Source of the DNA: Acidobacteriota bacterium
GTDB taxonomy: Bacteria > Acidobacteriota > Thermoanaerobaculia > Thermoanaerobaculales > Sulfomarinibacteraceae
DNA length: 61,341 nt
Direction: 5' to 3'
Assembly (NCBI GenBank): GCA_024641545.1
Contig: JAHECW010000008.1
Coordinates: forward strand, 1 to 61,341
Position 1 is the stretch's first letter. Each line of letters opens with the position of its first letter. A program made the translations under genes and the position numbers. Positions 24,900 through 33,826 of this stretch are shown one piece after another. The notes under the pieces are model-generated. The model was not told the origin of the DNA. It was given only the letters and a program-made list of their open reading frames with translations, and ran no database searches.

Positions 24900-25828
24900 T
24901 CGAAGAACACAAGCTGTTGAACGGGACGCGGGTGGCGTCGGAGATTCGTGCCGAGGTCGCGGAAGAAGTGGGCGCCCTGTCTGCCGACGGCATCACCCCG
25001 CGTCTCGATGTGGTGCTCGTGGGCGACGACCCCGCCTCCCAGGTCTATGTCCGATCCAAGGCCAAGACCTCGGCCGAGCTCGGGATGCGATCCGAGACCC
25101 ATGTCTTGCCGGCGGCGACGACCCGGACCGAGCTCGAGTTCCTGATCGATAGGCTCAACGCCGACGACGAGGTCGACGGCATTCTCGTTCAGCTGCCGCT
25201 GCCCAAGAGCATCGACAGCACGAAGATCCTCGATCGGATCGACCCGGCAAAGGACGTCGACGGTTTCCACCCGGTCAACGTCGGGCTGCTCCAGCAGGGG
25301 AGGCCGCAGCTCGTGCCGTGCACCCCCGCCGGCATCATGGAGTTGCTGCGGCGTGAGTCCATCGATCTCAAGGGTCGGCGGGCGGTGGTGGTCGGACGGT
25401 CGGACATCGTCGGCAAGCCCATGGCCATGCTCCTGCTCCACGCCCACGCCACGGTGACCCTGTGTCACTCGCGGACTCGAGATCTTCCCGCGGTGAGCCG
25501 CGAGGCGGAGATCCTGATCGTTGCCGCGGGTCAGCGGTCGCTGGTCGGTGCCGAGCACGTGGCCGAAGGGGCGGTGGTGGTGGATGTCGGGATGCATCGA
25601 GTCACCGACCGCTCGGTGGTTGAACAGCTCTATCCCGGCAACGAGACCAAGATGGCGGCTTTCGAGAAGCGTGGCGCCGTGCTCTGCGGCGATGTCGATA
25701 CGACCCGAGTAGCGCCCATCGCCGGCCGCATCACACCGGTGCCGGGTGGCGTCGGTCCCCTCACCATCGCGATGCTCATGGCCAACACGGCACGTGCTGC
25801 GAGACAACGGCGGGGATCCCGATCGTGA
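24896..25828 (+). CDS. folD: Bifunctional methylenetetrahydrofolate dehydrogenase/cyclohydrolase
   Basis: Interconverts methylene-, methenyl- and 10-formyl-THF. VGDDPASQVYVRSKAKTSAELG carries the catalytic Lys. VDGILVQLPLPKSID, DPAKDVDGFHPVNVG, PCTPAGIMELL, VVVGRSDIVGKPMAMLLL (NADP site) and GDVDTTRV then TPVPGGVGPLTIAMLM complete the signature set. 310 aa. GTG 24896 overlaps the ubiE stop (GTGA), and folD in turn overlaps coaE. Confidence 0.97.
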   Translation: MIEEHKLLNGTRVASEIRAEVAEEVGALSADGITPRLDVVLVGDDPASQVYVRSKAKTSAELGMRSETHVLPAATTRTELEFLIDRLNADDEVDGILVQLPLPKSIDSTKILDRIDPAKDVDGFHPVNVGLLQQGRPQLVPCTPAGIMELLRRESIDLKGRRAVVVGRSDIVGKPMAMLLLHAHATVTLCHSRTRDLPAVSREAEILIVAAGQRSLVGAEHVAEGAVVVDVGMHRVTDRSVVEQLYPGNETKMAAFEKRGAVLCGDVDTTRVAPIAGRITPVPGGVGPLTIAMLMANTARAARQRRGSRS

Positions 25829-26436
25829 GCCCGAGGCCGTGCACGGTCGGACTCACCGGCGGTCTGGCGTCGGGAAAGTCGACGGTGGCGGGGATCCTCG
25901 AAGGTCTCGGCGCGGAAGTCTTCGACTGCGATACCTGGGTCCACGAGCTTTATCGCCCCGGTGGCGCCGGCGCCATGGATGTCCGTTACCTCTTCGGTGA
26001 CGGTGTCCTGAGTCCGGACGGCGCAGTCGACCGCACCCTCCTGGCCGGGCTGGTCCTCGCAGACCCGGCGGCGCGGAAGAGACTCGAGGGGGCGATCCAT
26101 CCCCTCGTTCGCAACGGCGTCGAGGAGTGGCTGGCGACGCTCGGACCGCGTGTGGTCGCGGTCGTCGAAGCGGCGCTCCTCGTCGAAACCGGATCGTGGA
26201 GGAACTACGATCTCCTCGCCGTGGTCTGGTGTGATCCCGAGCAGCAGCTCTCCCGGGCCGTCGCCCGGGGGCTGCCGCCCGAACGGGCGCGAGGGTTGAT
26301 CGCGGCGCAGATGCCGATCTCCGAAAAACGCGACTCGGCGCACGTGGTCATCGACAACTCGGGCGCCCGCGACGAACTCGACGCCGAGGTCCGCCGCGCC
26401 TGGTCCGAGATCGTTTCGCGCTGTCAACGGCGGTGA
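25825..26436 (+). CDS. coaE: Dephospho-CoA kinase
   Basis: Last step of CoA synthesis: phosphorylates the ribose 3'-OH of dephospho-CoA. P-loop GGLASGKS (residues 12-19). EVFDCDTWVHELY is the substrate-binding DxD region. RTLLAGLVLADPAARKRLEGAIHP is the family block, with VVEAALLVETG following. 203 aa. GTG start overlaps the folD stop. It ends a tight ubiE-folD-coaE unit. Confidence 0.95.
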   Translation: MSPRPCTVGLTGGLASGKSTVAGILEGLGAEVFDCDTWVHELYRPGGAGAMDVRYLFGDGVLSPDGAVDRTLLAGLVLADPAARKRLEGAIHPLVRNGVEEWLATLGPRVVAVVEAALLVETGSWRNYDLLAVVWCDPEQQLSRAVARGLPPERARGLIAAQMPISEKRDSAHVVIDNSGARDELDAEVRRAWSEIVSRCQRR

Positions 26437-26447
26437 AAAAGGACTGG

Positions 26448-26490
26448 TAGCCGTGAGCGATCAGCCGTCGGCTCCGGCGCGGGGTTGACC
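26448..26490. repeat. Dispersed intergenic repeat, copy 2
   Basis: TAGCCGTGAGCGATCAGCCG followed by GGGGTTGACC. It shares ordered blocks with 752-811 and is again between convergent genes. Confidence 0.55.
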
Positions 26491-26535
26491 GGTCCGGGAC
26501 GATCTGTCCCGGACTCGAGAGCCGAGAGCTGATTT

Positions 26536-26928
26536 CTACTGCACCGGCCCTTCGAGCCACTCGGTCTGATACTCGGCCGTCACCGGAACCATGCAGAGAA
26601 AGGTCGCGGTCTCGTCGGAACGGTTTTCATACCAGTGGGCGACCCCGGCGGGGATGAAGACGACATCACCGGTCGCGACCTCAACCTCGCGGTGATCGAG
26701 ACCGATGACCATGGAACCGGAGAGCATCACCTGCTCGTGCTCGATGGTGGGGTGGAGGTGGCGGGGAATCCGGCCCCCGGGCGCCAGGGTGAATCGCCGG
26801 GTGATGAAATTCGGCGCGCCTTCGGCGGGTCCGATGAGGACCTGGATGGCGGCGCCTCGCGAGCGCTCCACCACCTGGGTTTTCACCGCGGCGAAGTTCC
26901 GGACAACGGGGAGTGTCGGGTGGCTCAT
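26536..26928 (-). CDS. Cupin-domain protein
   Basis: 130-aa single cupin barrel. Metal ligands are visible in motif 1 (RIPRHLHPTIEHEQVMLSG) and motif 2 (GDVVFIPAGVAHWYEN). It has no signal peptide. Small cupins of this kind act as sugar isomerases, dioxygenases or binding proteins, and the sequence does not say which. SD GGAGG lies before the ATG at 26928. It is transcribed away from recN. Confidence 0.88.
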   Translation of the reverse strand: MSHPTLPVVRNFAAVKTQVVERSRGAAIQVLIGPAEGAPNFITRRFTLAPGGRIPRHLHPTIEHEQVMLSGSMVIGLDHREVEVATGDVVFIPAGVAHWYENRSDETATFLCMVPVTAEYQTEWLEGPVQ

Positions 26929-26990
26929 GCGAAGGCCTCCATTCGGGAATTGGCTGCAACGGGTCTGGCTTCATTGTACTGGATCAATGG

Positions 26991-26996
26991 TAGGAT
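26991..26996 (+). promoter_or_regulatory. -10 element of recN (leaderless type)
   Basis: TAGGAT, 8 bp before the ATG at 27005. No SD is present. Confidence 0.5.
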
Positions 26997-27004
26997 GCGG
27001 CTCC

Positions 27005-28708
27005 ATGCTCGAGCGTCTCATCGTTCAAGGACTCGGCATCATCGATACCGTCGAGGTTGAGCTGGCGCCGGGTTTCGTCGCCCTCACCGGCGAAACCGGA
27101 GCGGGTAAATCGTTGCTGGTGACCTCCCTCGAGCTCCTGGCCGGGCGGCGAGCCTCGGCGGAACTCGTCCGCACCGGTGATGATCGCCTCCGCGTCGAAG
27201 GCTGGTTCGGAATCGGCGCCGGATCGGAGATCGAAGCGATCCTCGACGAAATCGGCGCGGCCGACGGCGAGCAACTGGTCATCCGTCGCGAACTGTCGGC
27301 GACGGGGCGCGGCCGGTGCTGGGTCAACGATGTTTCGGTGACCGTCAACAGCCTCCAACGGTTGGCGCCCTTCCTGCTCTCGATCCACGGCCAGCACGAG
27401 CAGCACGGACTCGCGGACGCCGCGGTCCAGCGGCGATTGGTGGACGATGCCGGCGGTCACGACGAACTGCTCGCGGAGGTCAGCGCGCGATTCGACGAGT
27501 GGCGGGATGCGGCCGCTCATCTGGCCGCGCTGGAGGCGGCACGGGCGAGCCGTCGCGACCGCCTCGACGCCATCGCCTTCCAGCTCGCCGAAATCGATGC
27601 GATCGACCCCTGTGACGGCGAACACGAGCAGTTGACGGCCCGGCGGCAGGTCCTGCGCAACGCGGCGCGATTGCAGGAACTCGCGGCCTCGGTCCTCGGC
27701 AGCCTCAGCGACGATGACGGATCGGCGGTCGATCGACTCGCACGCGCCGAGCGCGATCTGGAAGAGATGGTGGCGCACGGTCTGCCCCTCGCCGAGAGCT
27801 CCTCCATCCTGGCTGAAGCACGGATCAACATCGAGGAGATGGTCAGGGAGGTTCGGGCGCTGACCGAGGACGTGGACGACAGCCCCGGCGCACTTGACGG
27901 GGTCGAGAGCAGACTCCACCGCCTCGATCAACTCATGCTCAAATACGGAGAGCCCCTCGGCCGTGTGCTCGAGCACCGTGCGGCCCTGGTGGTGGAGAAT
28001 GCCGAACTCGAAGAGGTCGAGGACCGGCTCGAGACCGCTGCCGCGGCGGCTGCGACCGCCCTCGAGGACTTCGCCGACGCCGCCCGACGGCTCGACGAGG
28101 TTCGGCACGAAGCCGGACTTCGGCTGGCGCGGTCGGTCGAGGGGGTGCTCGCCCGGCTCAACATGGCCGGGACGCATCTGGAATTCCGCTGGCTGGCGCG
28201 AAATGAAGATCACAGTCCACTGCTGCGAGATGGCCGGGGCGTCGTCTTCGACTCCGGCGGCGTCGAGGAGTGCGAGCTGCTGATCGCCGCCAACCCCGGC
28301 GAGGAGCCGCGGCCCATGGCCCGCATCGCATCGGGCGGAGAGCTCTCGAGAATTCACCTCGCCATCCGGACAGTGCTTCGGTCGGCGCGTCCCGGGGGCG
28401 CCATGACCCTGCTCTTCGACGAGGTCGACTCCGGTCTCGGCGGCGCGACGGCGGCAGCCCTCGCAGGTCTTCTCGCCGATCTCGCCGGTACCGACCAGGT
28501 CCTGGCCGTCACCCATCTTCCGCAGGTCGCGGCAGCGGCCGACAGCCATTTCAAGATCGAGAAGCACCAGCTCAATGAGCGCGCGGTGACCCGCGTCTTC
28601 GCCCTCGAGGGAGAGGACCGCGAGACCGAGCTGGCGCGGATGTTGGCCGGGGACAAGATCGGTGCGTCGGCGCGCGCCCACGCTCGAACGCTGCTGGGAG
28701 ACCGATGA
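27005..28708 (+). CDS. recN: DNA repair protein RecN
   Basis: SMC-like ATPase in double-strand break repair. Walker A is GETGAGKS (residues 29-36), with the RecN start MLERLIVQGLGIID. INGQHE-type block LSIHGQHEQHGLAD. A long coiled coil covers about 170-420. Signature ASGGELSRIHLAIR, Walker B TLLFDEVDSGLGG, then VLAVTHLPQVAAAADSHFKI. 567 aa, normal. It overlaps tsaC by 4 bp. The upstream in-frame extension is antisense to the cupin gene and is rejected. Confidence 0.97.
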   Translation: MLERLIVQGLGIIDTVEVELAPGFVALTGETGAGKSLLVTSLELLAGRRASAELVRTGDDRLRVEGWFGIGAGSEIEAILDEIGAADGEQLVIRRELSATGRGRCWVNDVSVTVNSLQRLAPFLLSIHGQHEQHGLADAAVQRRLVDDAGGHDELLAEVSARFDEWRDAAAHLAALEAARASRRDRLDAIAFQLAEIDAIDPCDGEHEQLTARRQVLRNAARLQELAASVLGSLSDDDGSAVDRLARAERDLEEMVAHGLPLAESSSILAEARINIEEMVREVRALTEDVDDSPGALDGVESRLHRLDQLMLKYGEPLGRVLEHRAALVVENAELEEVEDRLETAAAAAATALEDFADAARRLDEVRHEAGLRLARSVEGVLARLNMAGTHLEFRWLARNEDHSPLLRDGRGVVFDSGGVEECELLIAANPGEEPRPMARIASGGELSRIHLAIRTVLRSARPGGAMTLLFDEVDSGLGGATAAALAGLLADLAGTDQVLAVTHLPQVAAAADSHFKIEKHQLNERAVTRVFALEGEDRETELARMLAGDKIGASARAHARTLLGDR

Positions 28709-29337
28709 TCCGTCTGCCTTTTTCCGATGCGGACGAGATCAGAAACGCCCTGAGCCAGGCCGCAGAGGTGATCGCCGCGGGCGGAGTGGTGCTGATTCCC
28801 ACCGAGAGCCACTACGGTTTGGCGGTCGATCCCCGGCGCCGGGCGGCCGTCGAGAAGGTCTTTGTGCTCAAGGACCGCCCGGACGGTCTCGCTCTCCCCG
28901 TGGTCTGTTCCGACTGGCAACAGGTGGATGCGCTGGTCAGCCTTCCCGATGTCCACCGTTTCAAGCTGGCCCGGATCTGGCCCGCCGCTCTGACGGTGGT
29001 GGCGCCCTGCCGGCGAAGAATCGCGGCATCATCGACCGACACCCTCGCGGTCCGGATTCCCGACCACGACGGATTGCGGGCGCTCCTCTATCGGGTCGGC
29101 CCGCTCACCGCGACATCCGCCAATCGCCACGGCGAGCCGCCGTGCCCGACGGTGGCAACCGCGCTCGCTTCGTTGCTCGGCGCCCCCGAACTCGTCCTCG
29201 ACGCCGGGGATCTGGCCGGGGGACCGGTCAGCACCTTGATCGATCTGAGTTCTGCCGAGGCGCGGGAAATCCGATCCGGCCCGGTGCTCTGGGATGAGCC
29301 GTTCGACCTCGAGAGCTGGGTCCTCCAGGACGGGTGA
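28705..29337 (+). CDS. tsaC: Threonylcarbamoyl-AMP synthase (YrdC/Sua5 family)
   Basis: Makes threonylcarbamoyl-AMP for the t6A37 tRNA modification. The YrdC fold signatures are GGVVLIPTESHYGLAVDPR, VFVLKDRPDGLALPVVCSD and WPAALTVVAPC, with GPLTATSANRHGEPPCPTV as the ATP-binding SxN block. 210 aa, so the short TsaC form without the Sua5 C-terminal domain. ATG overlaps the recN stop (ATGA). Confidence 0.94.
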   Translation: MIRLPFSDADEIRNALSQAAEVIAAGGVVLIPTESHYGLAVDPRRRAAVEKVFVLKDRPDGLALPVVCSDWQQVDALVSLPDVHRFKLARIWPAALTVVAPCRRRIAASSTDTLAVRIPDHDGLRALLYRVGPLTATSANRHGEPPCPTVATALASLLGAPELVLDAGDLAGGPVSTLIDLSSAEAREIRSGPVLWDEPFDLESWVLQDG

Positions 29338-29389
29338 TTCGGGCCCCCGGGGCACCGCTTCCGAAGCCCATTCGCCTCGCGTACACCCA

Positions 29390-29530
29390 TGTGGAAAACC
29401 CTGTGGAAAACCCTGTGGAAAAGCAGTTAAGCTAATGTAAACACAAGCACTTCGACGTTTCGCCGCATTTTTTGTGCTTTGGATGTAAGTTGTTTTTTAT
29501 CAGCAATTTAAACTTATCTCATTGAGTCCT
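29390..29530. promoter_or_regulatory. DnaA-box-like triplet with adjacent AT-rich tract (origin-like element)
   Basis: Three TGTGGAAAA sites start at 29390, 29402 and 29414, exactly 12 bp apart and all in one orientation. Reverse-complemented they read TTTTCCACA, which fits the relaxed DnaA box TTWTNCACA. About 100 bp of unusually AT-rich DNA follows (29423-29530), including T-runs and two TTATC motifs. The gap 29338-29685 contains no gene. No dnaA or dnaN is in the window, so a regulatory or titration role is as likely as an origin. Confidence 0.5.
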
Positions 29531-29685
29531 CGATTGTTGCCTGACGTCGTTTTCGGCCTGAGGTCCACAACCCGCACATTTCCGGTATCTTGCGTGAGGT
29601 GATCCGGGAGCTGACGTTGCTGGGTTCAACGACCCTGTGGTAGCGTGCCCACTCCGCTCGTTCGGAAGGCGGTTGGAGGACCCCA

Positions 29686-30243
29686 ATGTCGATTCAAACA
29701 GTCTCCGGACTGACCCCGAGCATCGGTCGGCGAGTCTTGATCGCCGCCAATGCGGTGGTGGTTGGAGATGTTTCCCTCGGCGATGACGTATCGGTCTGGT
29801 ACAACGTGGTGATCCGTGGCGATATCCACTGGATCCGGATCGGGGCGCGATCGAATCTTCAGGACGGTGTCATCATTCACGTCGAACGTGGTCTCTACCC
29901 GACCCTCCTGGAAGAGGAGGTGAGCGTCGGACACGGGGCGATGCTCCACGGTTGCACGGTGGGTGCGGGAAGTCTGATCGGGATGGGGGCGATGGTGCTC
30001 AACAACGCCGTCATCGGTGAAGGTTCGCTGGTGGCCGCCGGAGCGGTGGTTCGTGAGGGTTTCATCGTGCCGCCGCGCAGCCTCGTGGCCGGCGTGCCCG
30101 CGGTGGTCAAGCGCCCGCTCACCGATGTCGAAGCAGATCGCGCCCGACGGACCGCGAGCAACTATGTCGAGTACAAGAACAGCTATCTGGAGCAGGGCCT
30201 CGGGAGGCCCCGGTCCGGATCGGAAGAAGAGGACGATTCATGA
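29686..30243 (+). CDS. Gamma-class carbonic anhydrase-family protein
   Basis: 185-aa left-handed beta-helix protein built of hexapeptide repeats. The putative metal ligands His65 (IIHVERG), His83 and His88 (GHGAMLHG) are all present, as in Cam/CaiE/YrdA-type trimers. Some relatives are active carbonic anhydrases and others have no proven activity. The ATG has GGAGG upstream. It overlaps the hisS start by 4 bp (ATGA), a housekeeping unit of unclear logic. Confidence 0.92.
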   Translation: MSIQTVSGLTPSIGRRVLIAANAVVVGDVSLGDDVSVWYNVVIRGDIHWIRIGARSNLQDGVIIHVERGLYPTLLEEEVSVGHGAMLHGCTVGAGSLIGMGAMVLNNAVIGEGSLVAAGAVVREGFIVPPRSLVAGVPAVVKRPLTDVEADRARRTASNYVEYKNSYLEQGLGRPRSGSEEEDDS

Positions 30244-31505
30244 TCCGCAAGGTCAAGGGCACCCGTGACATCCTGCCGCCGGAAACAACGCTGTGGAACG
30301 ACGTTGAACGTACCGCGCTGCGGATCTTCGGGGGCTTTGGCTACTCCGAGATCCGGCTGCCTCTGCTCGAGCCCACCGAGCTCTTCGTGCGCACGGTCGG
30401 CGAGGGCACCGACATCGTGTCCAAGGAGATGTACACCTTTGCCGATCGCAAGGGCCGATCGCTGACCCTGCGGCCCGAGGGCACCGCAAGTGTGGCCAGG
30501 GCGTTTATCGAGAACGGTCTCGGCCAGCGGCCGCAGCCCCTGAGGTTGAGCTACTTCGGTCCGATGTTTCGCTACGAGAAGGCCCAACGCGGTCGGTATC
30601 GACAGTTTTCCCAGATCGGCATCGAGCTGCTCGGCGCCGCGACGCCGGCCGCCGATGTCGAGGTCATCGTTGCGCTCCACACTTTCCTGGCCGAGCTCGG
30701 ATTCGACGACCTCATCATCGCGCTCAACAATCTCGGCGACCCCGAGGATCGCGAGAGGTTCATCGCGGGCCTCAAGACCGAGCTGACGCCGCACCGCGAT
30801 GAGCTCTGCGGCGACTGTCAGCGCCGGTGGGAGGAAAACCCGCTGCGAATCCTCGACTGCAAGGTCCAGCGCTGCCGCGAACTGGTTGCCGAGACGACTC
30901 CGGTGGCGGATGTGGTGAGTGAGGACGCGGCACGGCACGTCGCCGCCGTCGAGGCGGGTCTGCAGGAGGCGTCGATTCCGGTACGACGGGCGCCCCGGCT
31001 GGTGCGCGGGCTCGACTACTACCTGCGGACCGTTTTCGAGGTCATCTCGCCCGAGCTCGGCGAGGACACCGTGATCTGCGGCGGCGGCCGCTATGACCGC
31101 TTGATCTCGGATCTCGGCGGTGCGGCGGTGCCCGGGGTCGGTTTTGCCATCGGCGAGGACCGGCTCGTCGATGTCCTGCCGCAGAGCTTCAAAGATCGAG
31201 CCCTCGAACAGAGGATCGTGGCCGTGCTGCCGGTTGGTGGTGCGGCGGCGGCTCAAGCGACCAGCCTGGCGCGCGATCTGGTGCTCTCCGGCGTGACGGC
31301 CCACACCGAGGTCACCGGGCGGTCGCTCAAGGCGTGCCTCAAGTGGGCCACCAAGATGGCCGCATCGGTGGCTGTGATCCTCGGCGAGAGCGAACGTGCC
31401 GATGGGGTTGCCCTGATCCGCGACCTCGATCGGGGCGAACAGGAAACGGTGGCCCTCGGCGATGTGGTCGCGCGCGTCGCCGAGCTGCTTCAAGCCCGAC
31501 GATAG
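30240..31505 (+). CDS. hisS: Histidine--tRNA ligase
   Basis: Class II synthetase. The start is VKGTRDILPPE. Motif 1 is around FGYSEIRLPLLEPTELF, motif 2 is FRYEKAQRGRYRQFSQIG, the HisA block is RGLDYYLRTVFEV, and motif 3 GVGFAIGEDRL. The C-terminal anticodon-binding domain starts near residue 325 (IVAVLPVGG). 421 aa. Coupled to the carbonic anhydrase gene upstream and followed closely by aspS. Confidence 0.97.
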   Translation: MIRKVKGTRDILPPETTLWNDVERTALRIFGGFGYSEIRLPLLEPTELFVRTVGEGTDIVSKEMYTFADRKGRSLTLRPEGTASVARAFIENGLGQRPQPLRLSYFGPMFRYEKAQRGRYRQFSQIGIELLGAATPAADVEVIVALHTFLAELGFDDLIIALNNLGDPEDRERFIAGLKTELTPHRDELCGDCQRRWEENPLRILDCKVQRCRELVAETTPVADVVSEDAARHVAAVEAGLQEASIPVRRAPRLVRGLDYYLRTVFEVISPELGEDTVICGGGRYDRLISDLGGAAVPGVGFAIGEDRLVDVLPQSFKDRALEQRIVAVLPVGGAAAAQATSLARDLVLSGVTAHTEVTGRSLKACLKWATKMAASVAVILGESERADGVALIRDLDRGEQETVALGDVVARVAELLQARR

Positions 31506-31532
31506 TTGATTGCGACGGAAACGGAGACCGAG

Positions 31533-33278
31533 ATGACGAGTGCGTGGATGAGACCCTGGTGCGCGGCGCTTGGTGCGGAACAGATCTCCGACACGGTGGA
31601 GCTGGTCGGGTGGGTGCGGCGCCGCCGCGACCTCGGCGGTCTGGTCTTTGTCGATCTGCGGGATCGCAGCGGGCTGGTGCAGCTCGTCTTCGAGGACGAC
31701 ATGGCGGCCGAGGGCGAGAAGCTCTCGGGCGAAGACGTGATTCGCGTCGTCGGAGAGGTGCGGGCCCGCGCCGAGGGCCAAGCCAACACCGAGCTCAGGA
31801 GCGGGGAAATCGAAGTCAAGGTGATCGAACTCGAGCTCCTGACCGAGTCGGAAACCCCGCCCTTTGTCGTCGAGGATGACGTCAACGCGTCGGAGGAACT
31901 CCGCCTCAAACACCGTTATCTCGATCTGAGACGACCGAAGATGATGGCGAATCTGGTGCTGCGTCACCGGGTGGTCGCCGATGCCCGCCGGTATTTCGAC
32001 GAAATGGACTTCCTCGAGGTCGAGACCCCGATCCTGACCCGCTCCACCCCGGAGGGCGCGCGCGACTTTCTCGTCCCGTCCCGGATCCACAAGCGCAGTT
32101 TCTATGCGTTGCCGCAGTCGCCGCAGCTCTTCAAGCAGTTGCTCCAGGTCGCCGGGGTCGGTCGGTATGTCCAGATCGCGCGCTGCTTCCGCGACGAGGA
32201 CCTGCGCGCGGATCGTCAGCCCGAGTTCAGCCAGATCGATGTCGAGGCCTCGTTCATCTCCGAGGAGGACATCTACGCCCTGGTGGAGGGGCTTTTTTCC
32301 AGGATCTTCCCGATCGTCGGCATCGAGCCTCCGGCAACCTACCCTCGGCTCGCCTATGCCGAGGCCATGGAGCGGTTCGGCTGCGACCGCCCGGACACCC
32401 GTTTCGGCCTCGAGCTCATCGAGATCGCCCCCTTCTGCGAGGGCTGCGGTTTCACCGTCCTCGAGAGCGCGGCCGCCGAAGGCCGGGTGAAGGGCATCGT
32501 CGTCCCCGGCGGCGCGTCGTTGTCGCGCAAGCAGCTCGACGCACTGTCGGAGTTCGTCAAACCGTACGGAGTGCCCGGGGTCCTGTGGTTCAAACGGACC
32601 CCCGATGGCGTCGCTTCACCGGCGAAGAAGGCCCTCGGGGAGGAGGGCGTCGAGCGTTTCCTCGCGGCGGCGGGCGCCGCCGAAGAGGATCTGCTCGTGG
32701 TCGTCGGCGGCCGCGAGAAGGTGGTCTTCGCCGCGCTCGGAGCCCTGCGGCTGCACCTCGCCTCCGAGGGGCGCCTGATCCCCGAAGGCCGGCACGACTT
32801 TCTTTGGGTGACCGACTTTCCGCTCCTCGAGTGGAATGACGACGAAGGTCGTTTCTTTGCCATGCACCACCCCTTCACCTCGCCGAGGCCCGAAGACCTC
32901 GAGCTGCTCGCGAGCGATCCGGGCGCGGTCCGCGCCCGCGCCTACGATGTGATCATGGATGGGGTCGAGCTCGGGGGCGGGTCGATCAGGATCAACAACC
33001 CCACGGTCCAGCGACAGATGTTCACGGCGCTGGGGATCGGCGCGGAAGAGGTTCAGGAACGCTTCGGCTTCCTGCTCGAGGCCTTCCGCTACGGGGTGCC
33101 GCCGCACGGGGGCATCGCGCTCGGGCTCGATCGGATGATCATGCTCATGTCGGGGCGCGACTCGATTCGCGACGTCATCGCCTTCCCCAAGACCACCTCC
33201 GCGTCCTGTCTGATGACCGAAGCGCCATCGGGTGTCGACGAGCGCCAGCTCGAGGAGCTCGGACTGAAGACGCGGTAA
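31533..33278 (+). CDS. aspS: Aspartate--tRNA ligase
   Basis: Class IIb synthetase. N-terminal OB fold (VELVGWVRRRRDLGGLVFVDLRD), motif 1, motif 2 ARCFRDEDLRADRQPEFSQID, the bacterial insertion domain (about 300-420), and motif 3 GGIALGLDRMIMLM. 581 aa from ATG 31533, which has a purine-rich SD. A TTG directly after the hisS stop (31506) would add nine residues outside the family alignment. Whether it also charges tRNA-Asn depends on gatCAB and asnS, which are not in view. It ends 3 bp from a convergent small gene. Confidence 0.96.
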   Translation: MTSAWMRPWCAALGAEQISDTVELVGWVRRRRDLGGLVFVDLRDRSGLVQLVFEDDMAAEGEKLSGEDVIRVVGEVRARAEGQANTELRSGEIEVKVIELELLTESETPPFVVEDDVNASEELRLKHRYLDLRRPKMMANLVLRHRVVADARRYFDEMDFLEVETPILTRSTPEGARDFLVPSRIHKRSFYALPQSPQLFKQLLQVAGVGRYVQIARCFRDEDLRADRQPEFSQIDVEASFISEEDIYALVEGLFSRIFPIVGIEPPATYPRLAYAEAMERFGCDRPDTRFGLELIEIAPFCEGCGFTVLESAAAEGRVKGIVVPGGASLSRKQLDALSEFVKPYGVPGVLWFKRTPDGVASPAKKALGEEGVERFLAAAGAAEEDLLVVVGGREKVVFAALGALRLHLASEGRLIPEGRHDFLWVTDFPLLEWNDDEGRFFAMHHPFTSPRPEDLELLASDPGAVRARAYDVIMDGVELGGGSIRINNPTVQRQMFTALGIGAEEVQERFGFLLEAFRYGVPPHGGIALGLDRMIMLMSGRDSIRDVIAFPKTTSASCLMTEAPSGVDERQLEELGLKTR

Positions 33279-33281
33279 CCA

Positions 33282-33539
33282 TCAGTCGTCGAGGAACTCG
33301 CTCGCGAGCTCGAGCTCGCCGGCTTCGACCTTGGCGATGAGATCGCGGGCCGCGGCGGCGTGCTCGGGGGCGACCATGATCTCCACCGCGCCCAGGCCGT
33401 CGAGGATGAAGGCATGGGTCTTGCGGAGCGCCTCGCCGCGGACCACCGTGGGAATCCCGTTGGCCGCGAGGAACATCCGCAGCTGCTGCTCCTCGAACTC
33501 GCCCTGGACGGTCGCCACCGCGACCGGTTCGTGATCCAT
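33282..33539 (-). CDS. Small DUF2007-type protein (putative signal-transducing protein)
   Basis: 85 aa. The N-terminal VAVATVQGEFEEQQLRMFLAANGI and the middle EIMVAPEHAAAARDLIAK match the DUF2007 layout, a PII-like ferredoxin fold of unknown function. ATG 33539 has GGAGG six bases upstream, so longer in-frame starts are rejected. Convergent with aspS. Confidence 0.8.
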   Translation of the reverse strand: MDHEPVAVATVQGEFEEQQLRMFLAANGIPTVVRGEALRKTHAFILDGLGAVEIMVAPEHAAAARDLIAKVEAGELELASEFLDD

Positions 33540-33743
33540 GTCGGCCTCCAACGGTTCCATTCTATCCCTGAGAGTGACGCCGAACGTGCTTCTTTCATCG
33601 TGGTTGCCCGTGAGCGCGCCCCTTGACATTGTTCGGCGTGGAGAATCGGGTTTCCGCGCGCCGATGCGGGCGCCGAAGAGTGATCCGGGCTGGCGCGTTC
33701 GTTCGAGGCTTTCACCGCGAGCCTTCAAGAGTCCGCGGGATGG

Positions 33744-33780
33744 GTGCCTGGCATCCCCTCAGGTTTTGCGTGACAGGCAC
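33744..33780. repeat. Inverted repeat GTGCCTG / CAGGCAC
   Basis: 7-bp perfect arms with a 23-bp loop, upstream of the tRNA-Val promoter. The 33540-33914 gap contains no protein gene, only this repeat and the tRNA promoter and leader. Confidence 0.5.
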
Positions 33781-33789
33781 AACTGAACG

Positions 33790-33818
33790 TTGACAGCAAT
33801 CACCACTGTTGCTAAGAT
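33790..33818 (+). promoter_or_regulatory. Sigma-70 promoter of the tRNA-Val operon
   Basis: TTGACA (33790-33795), a 17-bp spacer and TAAGAT (33813-33818). It is the best housekeeping promoter in the window. Confidence 0.85.
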
Positions 33819-33826
33819 CCCGGTCC

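Noticed and set aside
31506-31532. TTG start for aspS directly after the hisS stop
   Set aside because: Adds nine residues outside the AspRS alignment. ATG 31533 has a purine-rich SD.
30183-32090. Minus-strand open frame of 635 codons opposite hisS and aspS
   Set aside because: Antisense shadow of two synthetases with full motifs.
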